From Dactylorhiza incarnata (taxonomy: Eukaryota; Streptophyta; Magnoliopsida; Asparagales; Orchidaceae): 64,000 nucleotides of DNA. The position numbers and the translations under genes are program-made. A model generated the notes under the pieces. It saw only the letters and a program-made list of their open reading frames with translations. It had not been told where the DNA came from and searched no databases. The stretch covers positions 2,418,001 to 2,482,000 of the forward strand of contig JAWHQI010000329.1 of assembly GCA_033032865.1 (NCBI GenBank), given 5' to 3'. Shown here in pieces: positions 10,998 through 21,782 of this stretch. Numbering within the stretch: the stretch's first letter is position 1; each line of letters opens with the position of its first letter.

Positions 10998-11404
10998 ATG
11001 GTGCGGGCACTGTCTTGCGGTTAAAGGGCGGAACACTGTCCTCGACAGAAATAGGAGTGAAGGGGGTGGGCGACGGCGAGGAGGTCGTTCAGCGAGATGG
11101 CTAGTCGTTGGGCCTAATTGCATTTATTTACTAATGTAGTTTTTATGTTGCGGGCTGCTTCCAACTAATTCAATTCTTGAGCACATTTATGCTTACCAAA
11201 TCCAAATCAGAATATATAGATAGACTTGTAATAAATGATTTACAAAATTGCATGTAAATTGTGAAACACTGATTCACCCAACATGAAAATATATATAGTT
11301 CTATATATATTTATAATTAAGCCATTATTATTACACTAATAACTTAGTCGTCCCATGCACGTGCGGGAAGATTTATTGTGCCCAACATATAAGTATGTAA
11401 GTGG

Positions 11405-12019
11405 CTAATATTTTGCAGCTCTTGGCTCATTAAAGTAGTAGCAAATGTTCTCCACGACGGTATAGCCGGTTGTGGGGTTATAAGAATGGGTCCTGGCCAG
11501 CACATAGCCCTTTGCGAACCGGAACAACCCAGTCCCGCCGGTGATCAGCATCTCTTGCTCGTGCTGCTGAAACTCGTTCCGTCCGACCACCGTCAACGAG
11601 CTCCCTGCGTAGTCGCCATCGAAGAAGGTCAATGTCATGACCATAAGAAGTCCGACGGTCTTTTTATCGGCCGAGACGTTTATCCCCTGGGCCTTGCCGA
11701 TTTGCTTGGAAGACCGGTCCGGGCCGATGGTGAGCGGGTCGTCCATGACTCTCACCATGCCAAATCCGGTGCTGCTTTGGAAGGGGCGCCGGGCGACCAC
11801 CACATCAGAAGGATCCGGGCCGCCGGAGGTGTCATGCGAGAAAAAGCGGATTCCTGGAAACAACGGCATCTTCACGTGTCCGGCTTGTTCTAGCTTTGTG
11901 CTTGGGAGGAGGATGTTCGGCGGCCCGCCGCTGCAGGAGGCAGAAACTGCGAGAAGATGGGAGAGGAGTGGGAGCAGGAAGAGGAGGAGGAGAACTACTT
12001 TGACTACCCATGCATGCAT
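11405..12019 (-). CDS. Dirigent-like protein, copy B (promoter lost, new start codon)
   Basis: The ORF is open to 12055, but its only suitable in-frame ATG is at 12017-12019, giving 204 residues. A hydrophobic signal segment (VVKVVLLLLFLLPLLSHLL) is followed by dirigent hallmarks: FFSHDTSGG, VMDDPLTIGP, GKAQGIN, VGLLMVMTLTF, GSSLTVVGRNE and ITGGTGLFRFAKGYV. It is clearly paralogous to 2449-3030, with many amino-acid differences (for example Gln-Gln-His-Glu near residue 143) and a longer C-terminus (NEPRAAKY). Compared with copy A, 32 bp including the original ATG are deleted and the CATG run is longer, so the start now falls in former 5' UTR. Its TATA/promoter lies at 44859, 32.8 kb away. The frame has no stops, but expression is doubtful. 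It could be recently silenced or have taken over a transposon promoter. Confidence 0.75.
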   Translation of the reverse strand: MHAWVVKVVLLLLFLLPLLSHLLAVSASCSGGPPNILLPSTKLEQAGHVKMPLFPGIRFFSHDTSGGPDPSDVVVARRPFQSSTGFGMVRVMDDPLTIGPDRSSKQIGKAQGINVSADKKTVGLLMVMTLTFFDGDYAGSSLTVVGRNEFQQHEQEMLITGGTGLFRFAKGYVLARTHSYNPTTGYTVVENICYYFNEPRAAKY

Positions 12020-12057
12020 GCAGGATATATCTATATTAATAAGGATGTTCTGCACTG

Positions 12058-12913
12058 TTGAGTCGCCCGTCGTCGGTCACGGGGTTTTCCGATTTCGCCC
12101 TTCTCCGCAATTGCGCCTTCCGCCCCTATCCGCCTCCGTGTCGCCCTCTCCCTCTGCAGTTCGGCATGGAGATATTACAATCGCGTGGCAGCCTCCCTTC
12201 GCTTCCTCAACTCGGCAAGCCTCTGCGTCGCTCTCTGCCGTTGCCGATTTCGCCCTTCCGCCTCTGCGTCGCCAGCTATCCCCCTCCGTCACAGATCCGC
12301 GTGCTGGCAGCGAGAGAGGGCCGATTCATCTTCAGCGGCGCCGCGCTCTGCCACAGTACGACATCACGCTTCTTCCCGCTCTTCTACGCGCCGACTGCAC
12401 TCTCGATTACTCCGTCCGCTCCACCTCGCATTTCTCAATGCCCTCACTTCTGCGCCGCTCCTCCTCCTCCGCCTCTCCATTCTCGCCTCCTCCCACCCGC
12501 GCCAGGTACGCAACTCCTTCGACATAGGTCTTTCTTTTTCTTTCTCTTCTTCTTTTCGTTCACGTCTGTGACTCTTGATCTCCATCGCTGCTTCTCCGCC
12601 TCTGTTTTTCCATATCCATCGCTGCTCTCCATTCTCTTTCTGCATCTCCTTCCCTTTCTCCATCTCCACGGTTACGTAATCTGCTCCTCCGTCTGTTTCT
12701 CCACCTCCTCTTCCATGCAAGCTCGGTCTCCTCCGCTGGTGACCTCCAGCTTCTCGATTTTCTTTCGGCTCTTCAGTTCCTCTTCTCGAATTTGTCTTTC
12801 TTCTTCATTTGCTCTGCGTTCACTTCCTCCATGCCCTTTTTCACTTCGTATTGGTTTTTCTTAATTTCTTTTCTCTTCTGCTAGGTCGCCCAATCTTTAT
12901 TGTCCACCGTCCA
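12058..12913 (+). other. Gene-like leader: GC-rich exon, GT-AG intron, start of a second exon
   Basis: A GC-rich, C-rich stretch (about 12058-12505) ends CCAG|GTACGC, a good donor. T-rich intron-like sequence (12506-12884) follows and ends TTTCTCTTCTGCTAG. Exon-like sequence GTCGCCCAATC starts at 12885. That exon is broken after GTCCA (12909-12913) by the Athila-like element and resumes at 21160. This looks like the 5' UTR of a plant gene or of a DNA transposon's gene. Open frames through it give no recognisable protein. Nothing identifiable as the main coding region was found downstream. Confidence 0.5.
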
Positions 12914-14278
12914 TGATAACTTCCCAAAAGGAAGTTATTTTCCTACTTATTTTATTCTAATTTTCATTAAAAAGAAGAAAATAATCCCCAATTATAGTAA
13001 ATATGTTTAAATATCTTATTAATCAATATTGGACTGATTTCGGTCATTTTCCATGGTTTTCTATCTAAGATTGGTCAAAGGATTCAAGTTGGGGAAGCAA
13101 TGGATCATTTATTGCTGATGCAGAAAATAGGTTGCAACGCCAAAAATTAGCAGGTTGCAACGTGGCGGCGAAATTCAGATTTTGAATTTTAAAAGAGGCG
13201 CCTACGTGTATTTCCAAAGGAGGCATCCCTTCAGATTTGGAATGGAAGTTAAGAGCACGAAATTACAGCATTAAAGGGGATTATTCTTGGGGGAAAACGA
13301 AAAGAAGAAAAAAGGAGGGAGGTCTTCTTCTTCTTGAAGGGGAATTTCGGCTAGGGCTTGGAGAAGGAGACTCGGTCCAGCACTAAGGAGATAGATCTGA
13401 ACCTAAAAACATTCCTACATCGTTTTGATTTCCGGAATCATGTCTAGTAAGATCTACTTTGATTTGTGGTTTCTCTCTTCCTTCATGAACTAAATTCCTA
13501 AGTCTTGCATGTGTGGAGTACCTTAGTTGTGATGATGATTTGATTTTCATTTATAATTTGTGAATGTATTGATGTGATCTTTATTAAGTTTATGATCTAT
13601 TCTTGGGATTTTGGTTTATGTTTCATCTTTAAAGTGCTTGGCAAAAATTCGAGAGATGAGTCGGGCTAGATGAACGTTTATTCGCACGACGATATTCGAG
13701 AGAGGAGTCGTGTAGTTTTTAACCAAACTTCCGTATTTATACTTCATCGCGAGATTCGAGAGAGGAGCGTTGAAAGTGCATCATAAATCTTAATATAATT
13801 CTGAGAGAGAGAGAGAGATCTCCTCTTGAATTAGCAACCATGATTCTAGTACTTTATGTTATTTTAAATTCATCTAAGTTGGAGACAACTAGAGGATTTG
13901 GGATAAACGGATAATGGAGATCGAGAGATAAAGTTATCCATTTTAGAATCGTTGCAAGAGAATCATTAATACTTCATGAATTATCACTTTTATTGGTTGT
14001 CATCATAGCAAGGGAAAATCACATGCGAGACTATCTCTTCAAGTGAAGTTAAAGTAATTTAAGTAACCGTAACTAGAATTGTAGTTGTTTTATTTTGCAC
14101 TATTTACGTTTCTCTACCAATCATTATTACTTGCTTGAATTTAGAGAAAAAGGCAGAATTAATATTTGTGAGCGCTAAGTTAAGCACTTCCTCGTGGGAA
14201 CGATCACTTTCTCATCATTTTATTACTTGTACGACACATGCACTTGCGTATTTATATACACCTCTCACGGGCGTATCA
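12914..14278 (+). repeat. Left LTR of the Athila-like element
   Basis: The LTR is 1365 bp with TGATA...TATCA termini. It contains short repeated phrases ATTCGAGAGA(T/G)GAG (near 13645, 13693, 13750) and a GA run near 13803-13818. TATATACACC near the 3' end is a possible TATA element. Confidence 0.92.
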
Positions 14279-14284
14279 AGTTTT

Positions 14285-14301
14285 TGGCGTCGTTGCCGGG
14301 G
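14285..14301 (+). other. Primer-binding site, tRNA-Asp type
   Basis: TGGCGTCGTTGCCGGGG begins six bases after the left LTR. It matches the complement of the 3' end of plant tRNA-Asp (TGGCGCCGTTGCCGGGG) with one change. This primer is usual for the Athila/Tat group. Confidence 0.85.
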
Positions 14302-14426
14302 AAGCGCGCTAATTTAGTGTTTTATTTCTCACAATATTTGTGAAACCTTAGTACTTAGAGATCAAGCATTTGTTTGTTCGTGTTATTTGTTTTAATTTAT
14401 TTGTCTATTTGAGTACTGTTCGGTGT

Positions 14427-16550
14427 ATGTCCAAATATAGGCAAGTAGAATTATTGCCGCTGAATTCTGAAATTGAGCGTACCTGTAGACGAAACAGGAG
14501 AGACTTTAGGACCGTTAATATTATTCATCCTGCGATGAATGATCCTGAGCCAAATAATGCTAATAATAATGATGGTCAGGTTGATCAAAATGCCCAACCG
14601 CCAGCACCACCACGTATGACTTGTCACGATTATAACACACCTCTAAGGGGAGGTTTGCACTTCAGCATTGCTCGACCAGCAATTGCTGCTAACAATTTTA
14701 AAATGGATCCACTAATTATGCAACAAGTGCAAAATAATAAGTTTGGGGGTCTAGGTCATGAAGATGTAAATTCCCACTTACGGACCTTCTTAGCAATTTG
14801 CGATATGTTTAAGTTCAATGGAGCATCGGAAGATGCAATCCTGTTGAGAGCATTTCCGTTCTCCTTAGAGGGTAGAGCTAAGGATTGGTTAGACTCGTTA
14901 CCACATGAGTGTATCACTACATGGGATGAACTAGTCGATAGGTTCCTGAACAAATATTTTCCACCCTCTAAGACTGCAAAACTAAAAAGGGATATTACAA
15001 CATTTTTACAAGGTAACAGGGAAACTCTTTACGACGCATGGGAGCGTTTTAAAGAGCTGTTGAGAAAATGTCCTCATCATGGGTTGCACCAACACCAACA
15101 GGTGTCCACATTTTACAATAGGCTGCAAACTGCAACCATGATTTTAGTCGATGGAGCCGCTGGGGGCTCATTAATGAAAAAGTATCCTGAAGACGCGTAT
15201 ACTATTTTAGAAGACTTAACATCTAATAATTATCAAGCATATGAGAGGCAAACTAATAGTAATCCAGCGAGAGTCCATCAGGTGGACCAAATCACTTCTT
15301 TGGCCGCTCAGATGGCATCGCAGTTCAATTTAATTAACAAAAGATTAGATTCACTCTCAACCCATACAACTAGTGCCCCGCTCACAGTTGAACAACTAAA
15401 TCAAATAAATGAAGAAGCCAATTATGTGGGAGGGCAACCAAGACAAATTCCGCCAGGATTTGCCAATCATTATCACCTCGAGTGGCGAAATCATCCAAAT
15501 TTTTCCTGGAAGAATAATCAAGGGATGAATCAACCACAAGGTTTTAATCAAAATATGAATCAACTACCTATCAATAACAACTCTCAACCCCAACAAGTAA
15601 ACCAAAGGAGGGTGACTGATGAGTTTATCTTAGGCATGTTCCAAAAGTATGACTCAAAAATGGTAGGAATAGAATCAACGTTAAAATCACTAGAAACTAC
15701 TATGGGTCAACTTGCAAATTCATTAAGTCAAAGGCCCATTGGAACTCTACCTTCTGATACCACACCCAATCCAACAAAAGATAATCATAATAATCATTGC
15801 AAGGCTATTGCACTAAGGAGTGTGGTAGAGATCCCAAGTGGGGAGGGGTTGCTTGAGAAAGTTAGGGAAGAAGAGACGAGTAAGAAGCCAAGTGAGTCGA
15901 GCATATTAGAGAAGGACGAGTTGGTTGAAAAAAATGAGGTGGAAGTGAAACAAAAAGAGAAACTAAATCAAAAGAAAGAAGTAGTCTATCCACCACCCCC
16001 ATTTCCGGCTAGACTTGTTAAATCCAAACTTGACACACAATTCCAAAAGCTTATGGAGATTTTCAAAAAGTTAACTATAAATATCCCATTTGCTGAGGCT
16101 CTTGAGCAAATGCCAAGTTATGCCAAGTTTATGAAGGATATCTTGGCAAAGAAAAGAAAGTTTGTTGATAAAGAGATAGTGGCGTTGACTGAGGAGTGTA
16201 GTGCTATATTGCAGAAGAAGTTGCCACCCAAGCTTAAGGACCCCGGTAGCTTCACAATTCCTTGTTCTATCGGTTTAAACTTTGTTGGGAGAGCTCTATG
16301 TGACCTTGGGGCGAGCATTAATCTGATGCCTTTATCTATCTATAAGAAGTTTGGTTTAGGGGAGATCACACCTACATCTCTGACTCTACAGTTGGCCGAT
16401 AGGTCTCTAGCATTTCCCAAGGGAATTGTAGAGGACGTGTTGGTTAAGGTGGATAAATTCATTTTCCCCGCCGATTTTGTGGTACTTGATATGGATGAGG
16501 ACAAGGATGTCCCCATCATTCTTGGTAGACCATTCTTAGCCACCGGATGA
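14427..16550 (+). pseudogene. Athila-like gag and protease, ending at a premature TGA
   Basis: The start is the ATG at 14427 (the frame is open from 14370). It is followed by PLNSEIERTCRRNRRDFR, typical of Athila-type Gag N-termini. The retrotransposon Gag domain lies at about residues 90-230 and includes AKDWLDSLP and WDELVDRFLNKYFPP. A Gln/Asn-rich stretch and a charged Lys/Glu region come next. The protease is near the C-terminus with the active-site triad in DLGASINLMP, a D-L-G variant of DTG/DSG, and IILGRPFLATG. TGA at 16548-16550 interrupts what is normally a continuous Gag-Pol frame; the same frame continues past it. A C-to-T change at a CpG would explain this stop. Confidence 0.88.
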
Positions 16551-16583
16551 ACACTCATTGACGTCCAGAATGGTGAGCTTACG

Positions 16584-18444
16584 ATGAGAGTTAATGATGA
16601 GAATGTGACATTCAGCATCCTCAAGGCTATGAAATTTCCGGATGATAAGGAGGAGTGTTTTTCTATTGAGGAAGTGAATGCACCTACACGTATGATGTAT
16701 GATGAGAATGATTGGGAGCGTAAAATCCTGAGTGTGTTACCAAATGAAGAAATAGAAGAGGACCCAGACTTAACGGAAACTGTAGAAGCTTTAAGTATTT
16801 ATGAGCATATACCAAATGCTAACATGTTTGAGTTAATAAGTAGACCAAGTGAGTCTAAGGTCATGAAGCCTTCTATCTTAGAGCCACCTACACTTGAATT
16901 GAAACCGCTACCCGAAAACTTAAAGTATTTTTTTCTAGGTAAGGATAACACACTACCGGTTATTATTGATGCATCTTTAATTAAGGAAAATGAAGAGAAA
17001 TTGCTTGAGGTTCTCAGTGAGTATAAAGGAGCAATGGGGTGGACCATTGCAGATATTAGAGGGATAAGTCCCTCAATTTGTATGCACAAAATTCTTTTGG
17101 AAGAAGAAGCAAAAGAGTCAGTTGAACACCAACGAAGACTTAGCCCACCAATGAAAGAAGTGGTCAAGAAGGAGATAATCAAATGGTTGGATGCGGGTAT
17201 TATTTATCCTATCTCCGACAGCCGGTGGGTAAGTCCTGTTCAATGTGTGCCAAAAAAAAGGGGGCATTACGGTAGTTAAGAATGAGAGCAACGAGTTGAT
17301 CCCCACTAGAACGGTAACTGGATGGCGGATTTGTATGGATTATCGAAAGTTGAATAAGGCGACTAGGAAAGATCATTTCCCACTTCCATTCCTTGATCAG
17401 GTTCTTGATAGGTTAGCAGGAAATGAGTATTTCTGTTTCTTAGATGGTTACTCGGGGTATAATCAAATCATGGTAGCTCCCGAGGATCAGGAGAAGACTA
17501 CCTTCACCTGTCCTTTTGGGACATTTGCATTTAGGAAAATGCCCTTTGGATTGTGTAACGCTCCTGGCACATTCCAGCGCTGCATGATCGCTATTTTTAC
17601 TGATCTGATTAATGAGGGGATCGAGATCTTTATGGATGATTTTTCAGTATTTGGGAGATCATTTGATGAATGTCTGAAAGTGTTGAAGAAAGCTTTGGAT
17701 AAGTGCATTCAAACCAATTTGATCCTAAATTGGGAAAAGTGTCACTTTATGGTCAAAGAAGGAATTGTTTTAGGACACAAGGTGTCAAAGAAGGGATTGG
17801 AAGTAGATCGTGCAAAGACAGAGGTTATAGAGAAATTGCCTCCACCAACTAATGTTAAGGGAGTGCGAAGTTTTCTAGGACACGCCGGCTTCTACCGTCG
17901 TTTCATTAAGGATTTTTCTAAAATCTCCAAGCCACTAAGTCATTTATTAGAAAAAGATTCACATTTTAACTTTGATGAAGAATGTCTAGCCGCCTTTCAT
18001 TCTTTGAAGCAAAGTCTGATTTCTTCATCCATTATTATTTCACCCGATTGGTCTTTACCATTCACCATTATGTGCGATGCTAGCAACTTTGCTGTGGGCG
18101 CAGTTTTAGGACAGGTGCGTGACAAGGTCTTTCACACAATCTACTATGCTAGCAAGACGTTGATTGATGCACAAGTAAACTACACAACTACCGAGAAGGA
18201 GTTATTAGCAGTCGTTTTCGCTTTTGACAAATTTCGATCCTACTTGGTAGCTTCTAAGGTGATTGTTTATACGGACCATGCAGCAATTCGATTTTTAGTG
18301 GAGAAAAAGGACGCGAAACCTAGACTGATTAGGTGGGTTCTTCTCCTGCAAGAGTTCGACTTAGAGATTAAAGATCGTAAGGGAGCGGAGAATCCGGTAG
18401 CAGACCACCTATCACGTCTGAGTGTGAGAAAGATGTGGACATAG
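16584..18444 (+). pseudogene. Athila-like reverse transcriptase and RNase H, frameshifted
   Basis: The segment continues after the gag-protease stop. The RT fingers region ends in a frameshift within a run of eight A (17252-17259), after QCVPKK. The second frame (to 18444) carries RT blocks [42 protein letters not shown] and the catalytic FMDDF, then RNase H with [28 protein letters not shown] and [10 protein letters not shown] further frameshift near 18425-18440 separates it from the integrase region. The palm and RNase H acidic residues are still present, so decay is by frame breaks, not by loss of motifs. Confidence 0.88.
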
Positions 18445-19668
18445 AGATTAGAGAGAATTTTCCTGATGAGAGGTTGCTGGCAATATCTGAGGCGAGTATG
18501 CCATGGTATGCAGACATTGTGAACTACATAGTGAGCAATGTATTTCTCCCAGACATGAACTATCAACGAAGAAAAAGGTTTCTCCACCAAGTGAAATCTT
18601 ACATCTGGGATGATCCGTGTCTGTTTAAGATTTGTGCTGACCAAGTGATCCGCAGATGCATCCCGGAGGTAGAAGTACAAGGTATCCTAGCAAAATGTCA
18701 TGCTTCACCTTATGGTGGACACTTTATGGGAGAGAGATCGGCAATAAAAGTCTTAGAGGCTGGCTTCTATTGGCCAACACTATTTAAGGACGCTCATAGG
18801 TTCGCAAAATGTTGTGATAGATGTCAAAGAACATGAAACATCAATCGAGAGGATAGCATGCCAATGACTAATATTCTAGAGGTGGAGATTTTCGATGTGT
18901 GGGGAATAGATTTCATGGGCCCATTTGTAAACTCAAATGGAAATCTTTATATACTTTTAGCTGTGGATTACGTCTCGAAGTGGATAGAAGCTATAGCCAC
19001 ACCGAAGAATGATGCTAAGGTTGTTCTAAAATTTCTTAAGGCTAATATTTTTTCTAGATTCGGTACACCCAGAGCCATAATAAGTGACGGTGTAGCACAC
19101 TTTTGTAATACTCAATTTAAATCGCTCCTACGAAAATATGGAGTCACTCACAAAGTCGCCCTTGCGTACCATCCTCAAACAAATGGTTTGGCTGAAGTTT
19201 CCAATAGAGAGATAAAATCAATCCTAGAAAAAACGGTAAGCGCATGAGGATTGGTCACAAAAACTAAACGAGGCATTATGGGCTTATAGGACAGCATTTA
19301 AAACCTCGATAGGCCTAACCCCATATAAAATGATCTATGACAAATCTTGCCACCTTCCCGTCGAATTGGAGCACAAAGCATATTGGGCAATAAAAAGGTT
19401 GAATTTCGATCTCCAAGAAGCGGGCAAGAACAGACTTTTTCATTTGAACGAATTGGAAGAAATCAGATCTAACGCGTATGAAAATGCTAGGTTGTACAAG
19501 GAAAGAACGAAGAAATGGCATGATTTGAGGTTGCGAAGAAAGGAGTTCAGAAAAGGGCAACTCGTCCTCCTGTATAACTCACGACTGAGATTATTTCCGG
19601 GAAAATTAAAGTCACGATGGTCTGGACCTTTTCGGGTGGAGGGGGTACATCCGTTTGGAGTTATCACG
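18435..19668 (+). pseudogene. Athila-like integrase, broken and truncated
   Basis: The H2C2 zinc-binding region is seen at about 18690-18830 (CHASPYGGH ... CDRCQR). It is followed by TGA at 18834-18836. The catalytic core follows in frame (18858-19247) with Asp in WGIDFMGP, Asp in IISDGVAHF and Glu in AEVSNREIK. The frame then shifts near 19235-19247 and continues at about 19250 ([17 protein letters not shown], then [16 protein letters not shown]). At 19668 the sequence switches abruptly to the duplicated flank. No envelope-like ORF is left. Confidence 0.85.
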
Positions 19669-19792
19669 ATTTGTCTTTCTTCTTCATTTGCTCTGCGTTC
19701 ACTTCCTCCATGCCCTTTTTCACTTCGTATTGGTTTTTGTTAATTTCTTTTCTCTTCTGCTAGGTCGCCCAATCTTTATTGTCCACCGTCCA
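19669..19792 (+). repeat. 124-bp copy of the left flank, misplaced before the right LTR
   Basis: Positions 19669-19792 repeat 12790-12913, the host sequence before the left LTR, including the intron acceptor CTGCTAG and the terminal GTCCA. Only one base difference was noticed (TTTTTGTTAA against TTTTTCTTAA). A normal element would have interior sequence and a polypurine tract here. Confidence 0.95.
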
Positions 19793-21154
19793 TGATAACT
19801 TCCCAAAAGGAAGTTATTTTCCTACTTATTTTATTCTAATTTTCATTAAAAAGAAGAAAATAATCCCCAATTATAGTAAATATGTTTAAATATCTTATTA
19901 ATCAATATTGGACTGATTTCGGTCATTTTCCATGGTTTTCTATCTAAGATTGGTCAAAGGATTCAAGTTGGGGAAGCAATGGATCATTTATTGCTGATGC
20001 AGAAAATAGGTTGCAATGCCAAAAATTAGCAGGTTGCAACGTGGCGGCGAAATTCAGATTTTGAATTTTAAAAGAGGCGCCTACGTGTATTTCCAAAGGA
20101 GGCATCCCTTCAGATTTGGAATGGAAGTTAAGAGCACGAAATTACAGCATTAAAGGGGATTATTCTTGGGGGAAAACGAAAAGAAGAAAAAAGGAGGGAG
20201 GTCTTCTTCTTCTTGAAGGGGAATTTCGGCTAGGGCTTGGAGAAGGAGACTCGGTCCAGCACTAAGGAGATAGATCTGAACCTAAAAACATTCCTACATC
20301 GTTTTGATTTCCGGAATCATGTCTAGTAAGATCTACTTTGATTTGTGATTTCTCTCTTCCTTCATGAACTAAATTCCTAAGTCTTGCATGTGTGGAGTAC
20401 CTTAGTTGTGATGATGATTTGATTTTCATTTATAATTTGTGAATGTATTGATGTGATATTTAATAAGTTTATGATCTATTCTTGGAATTTTGGTTTATGT
20501 TTCATCTTTAAAGTGCTTGGCAAAAATTCGAGAGATGAGTCGGGCTAGATGAACGTTTATTCGCACGGCGATATTCGAGAGAGGAGTCGTGTAGTTTTTA
20601 ACCAAACTTCCGTATTTATACTTCATCGCGAGATTCGAGAGAGGAGCGTTGAAAGTGCATAATAAATCTTAATATAATTTTGAGAGAGAGAGAGATCTCC
20701 TCTTGAATTAGCAACCATGATTCTAGTACTTTATGTTATTTTAAATTCATCTAAGTTGGAGACAACTAGAGGATTTGGGATAAACGGATAATGGAGATCG
20801 AGAGATAAAGTTATCCATTTTAGAATCGTTGCAAGAGAATCATTAATACTTCATGAATTATCACTTTTATTGGTTGTCATCATAGCAAGGGAAAATCACA
20901 TGCGAGACTATCTCTCCAAGTGAAGTTAAAGTAATTTAAGTAACCGTAACTAGAATTGTAGTTGTTTTATTTTGCACTATTTACGTTTCTCTACCAATCA
21001 TTATTACTTGCTTGAATTTAGAGAAAAGGCAGAATTAATATTTGTGAGCGCTAAGTTAAGCACTTTCTCGTGGGAACGATCACTTTCTCATCATTTTATT
21101 ACTTGTACGACACGTGCACTTGCGTATTTATATACACCTCTCACGGACGTATCA
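19793..21154 (+). repeat. Right LTR of the Athila-like element
   Basis: The LTR is 1362 bp and very similar to 12914-14278. Differences include a shorter GA run near 20683 and a few point changes. The target duplication GTCCA follows at 21155-21159. Confidence 0.92.
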
Positions 21155-21159
21155 GTCCA

Positions 21160-21782
21160 CTCCGGCGTCCAGATCGCTCGACGGTTCTGACTCGGCTGCT
21201 GCCCACCCTTCTTCGATCCCGGTATACTTCCTCTTTACCTCTGTATCTCCTTTTGCCGCCCTCTGGACTGCCTGCTGCTATGACCAGCATCGATTGATGT
21301 TTTGTGATCACCTGGAATTACCTACCAATCGTTCAACTTCTATCGATAATTACACTGTTTAGTTTTGAATGTTTAATCTGTATGCATGGACTGAGTTAGT
21401 ATGTTTGCTGTTAACTAAATGCTAATTTGTTTATGCAACCTGCAAGTCTCAATGATCACACATCACATTATTGATGAGTTCATGCTTAGCTGCTATTTCT
21501 ACAACTTTAACCTGATAAATATTGACTTCCATGTACTGACCTATGTTACTGTTCAGGTTTTTAAGAGACGGAATGTCCAATTGTTCAAACTTTAACCATT
21601 TTCAGCTGCTACTTCTGCCATAGAAAATTTATTATTCACATCATTATTGTATAAAATGGTATTCACTGTATAACACAAAGAAATAACTCATAATTGAAGG
21701 GATGTCATGAATCATGTGAAGCACCCATCATTGGTTAATCAACAAGTCTTAATTGTAACATCGGGATAGTTTAAGTTATATG
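21160..21782 (+). other. Continuation of the interrupted second exon and its intron
   Basis: Sequence from CTCCGGCGTCC to GATCCCG (21160-21221) continues the exon begun at 12885 and is followed by GGTATACTTCC, a possible donor. The remainder is T-rich and intron-like. It is interrupted at 21782 by the chromovirus (target ATATG). No protein is recognised. Confidence 0.45.

Larger units (their letters stand above)
12914..21154 (+). mobile_element. Athila-like Ty3/gypsy retrotransposon, rearranged and decayed
   Basis: Left LTR 12914-14278 and right LTR 19793-21154 start TGATAAC and end GTATCA. GTCCA stands at both outer sides (12909-12913 and 21155-21159). A tRNA-Asp-type PBS, gag, protease, RT, RNase H and integrase follow in gypsy order. 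The interior is cut off after integrase at 19668. Instead of a polypurine tract it is joined to a second copy of the 124 bp that precede the left LTR. By eye I count roughly a dozen differences between the two LTRs. Coding regions carry several stops and frameshifts. Athila assignment rests on the PBS and Gag type. Confidence 0.9.

Noticed and set aside
12058..12864. 268-codon open frame in the GC-rich leader
   Set aside because: Ser/Pro/Leu-rich low-complexity translation that crosses a good splice donor and a T-rich intron; several overlapping frames are open on both strands, as expected from composition.
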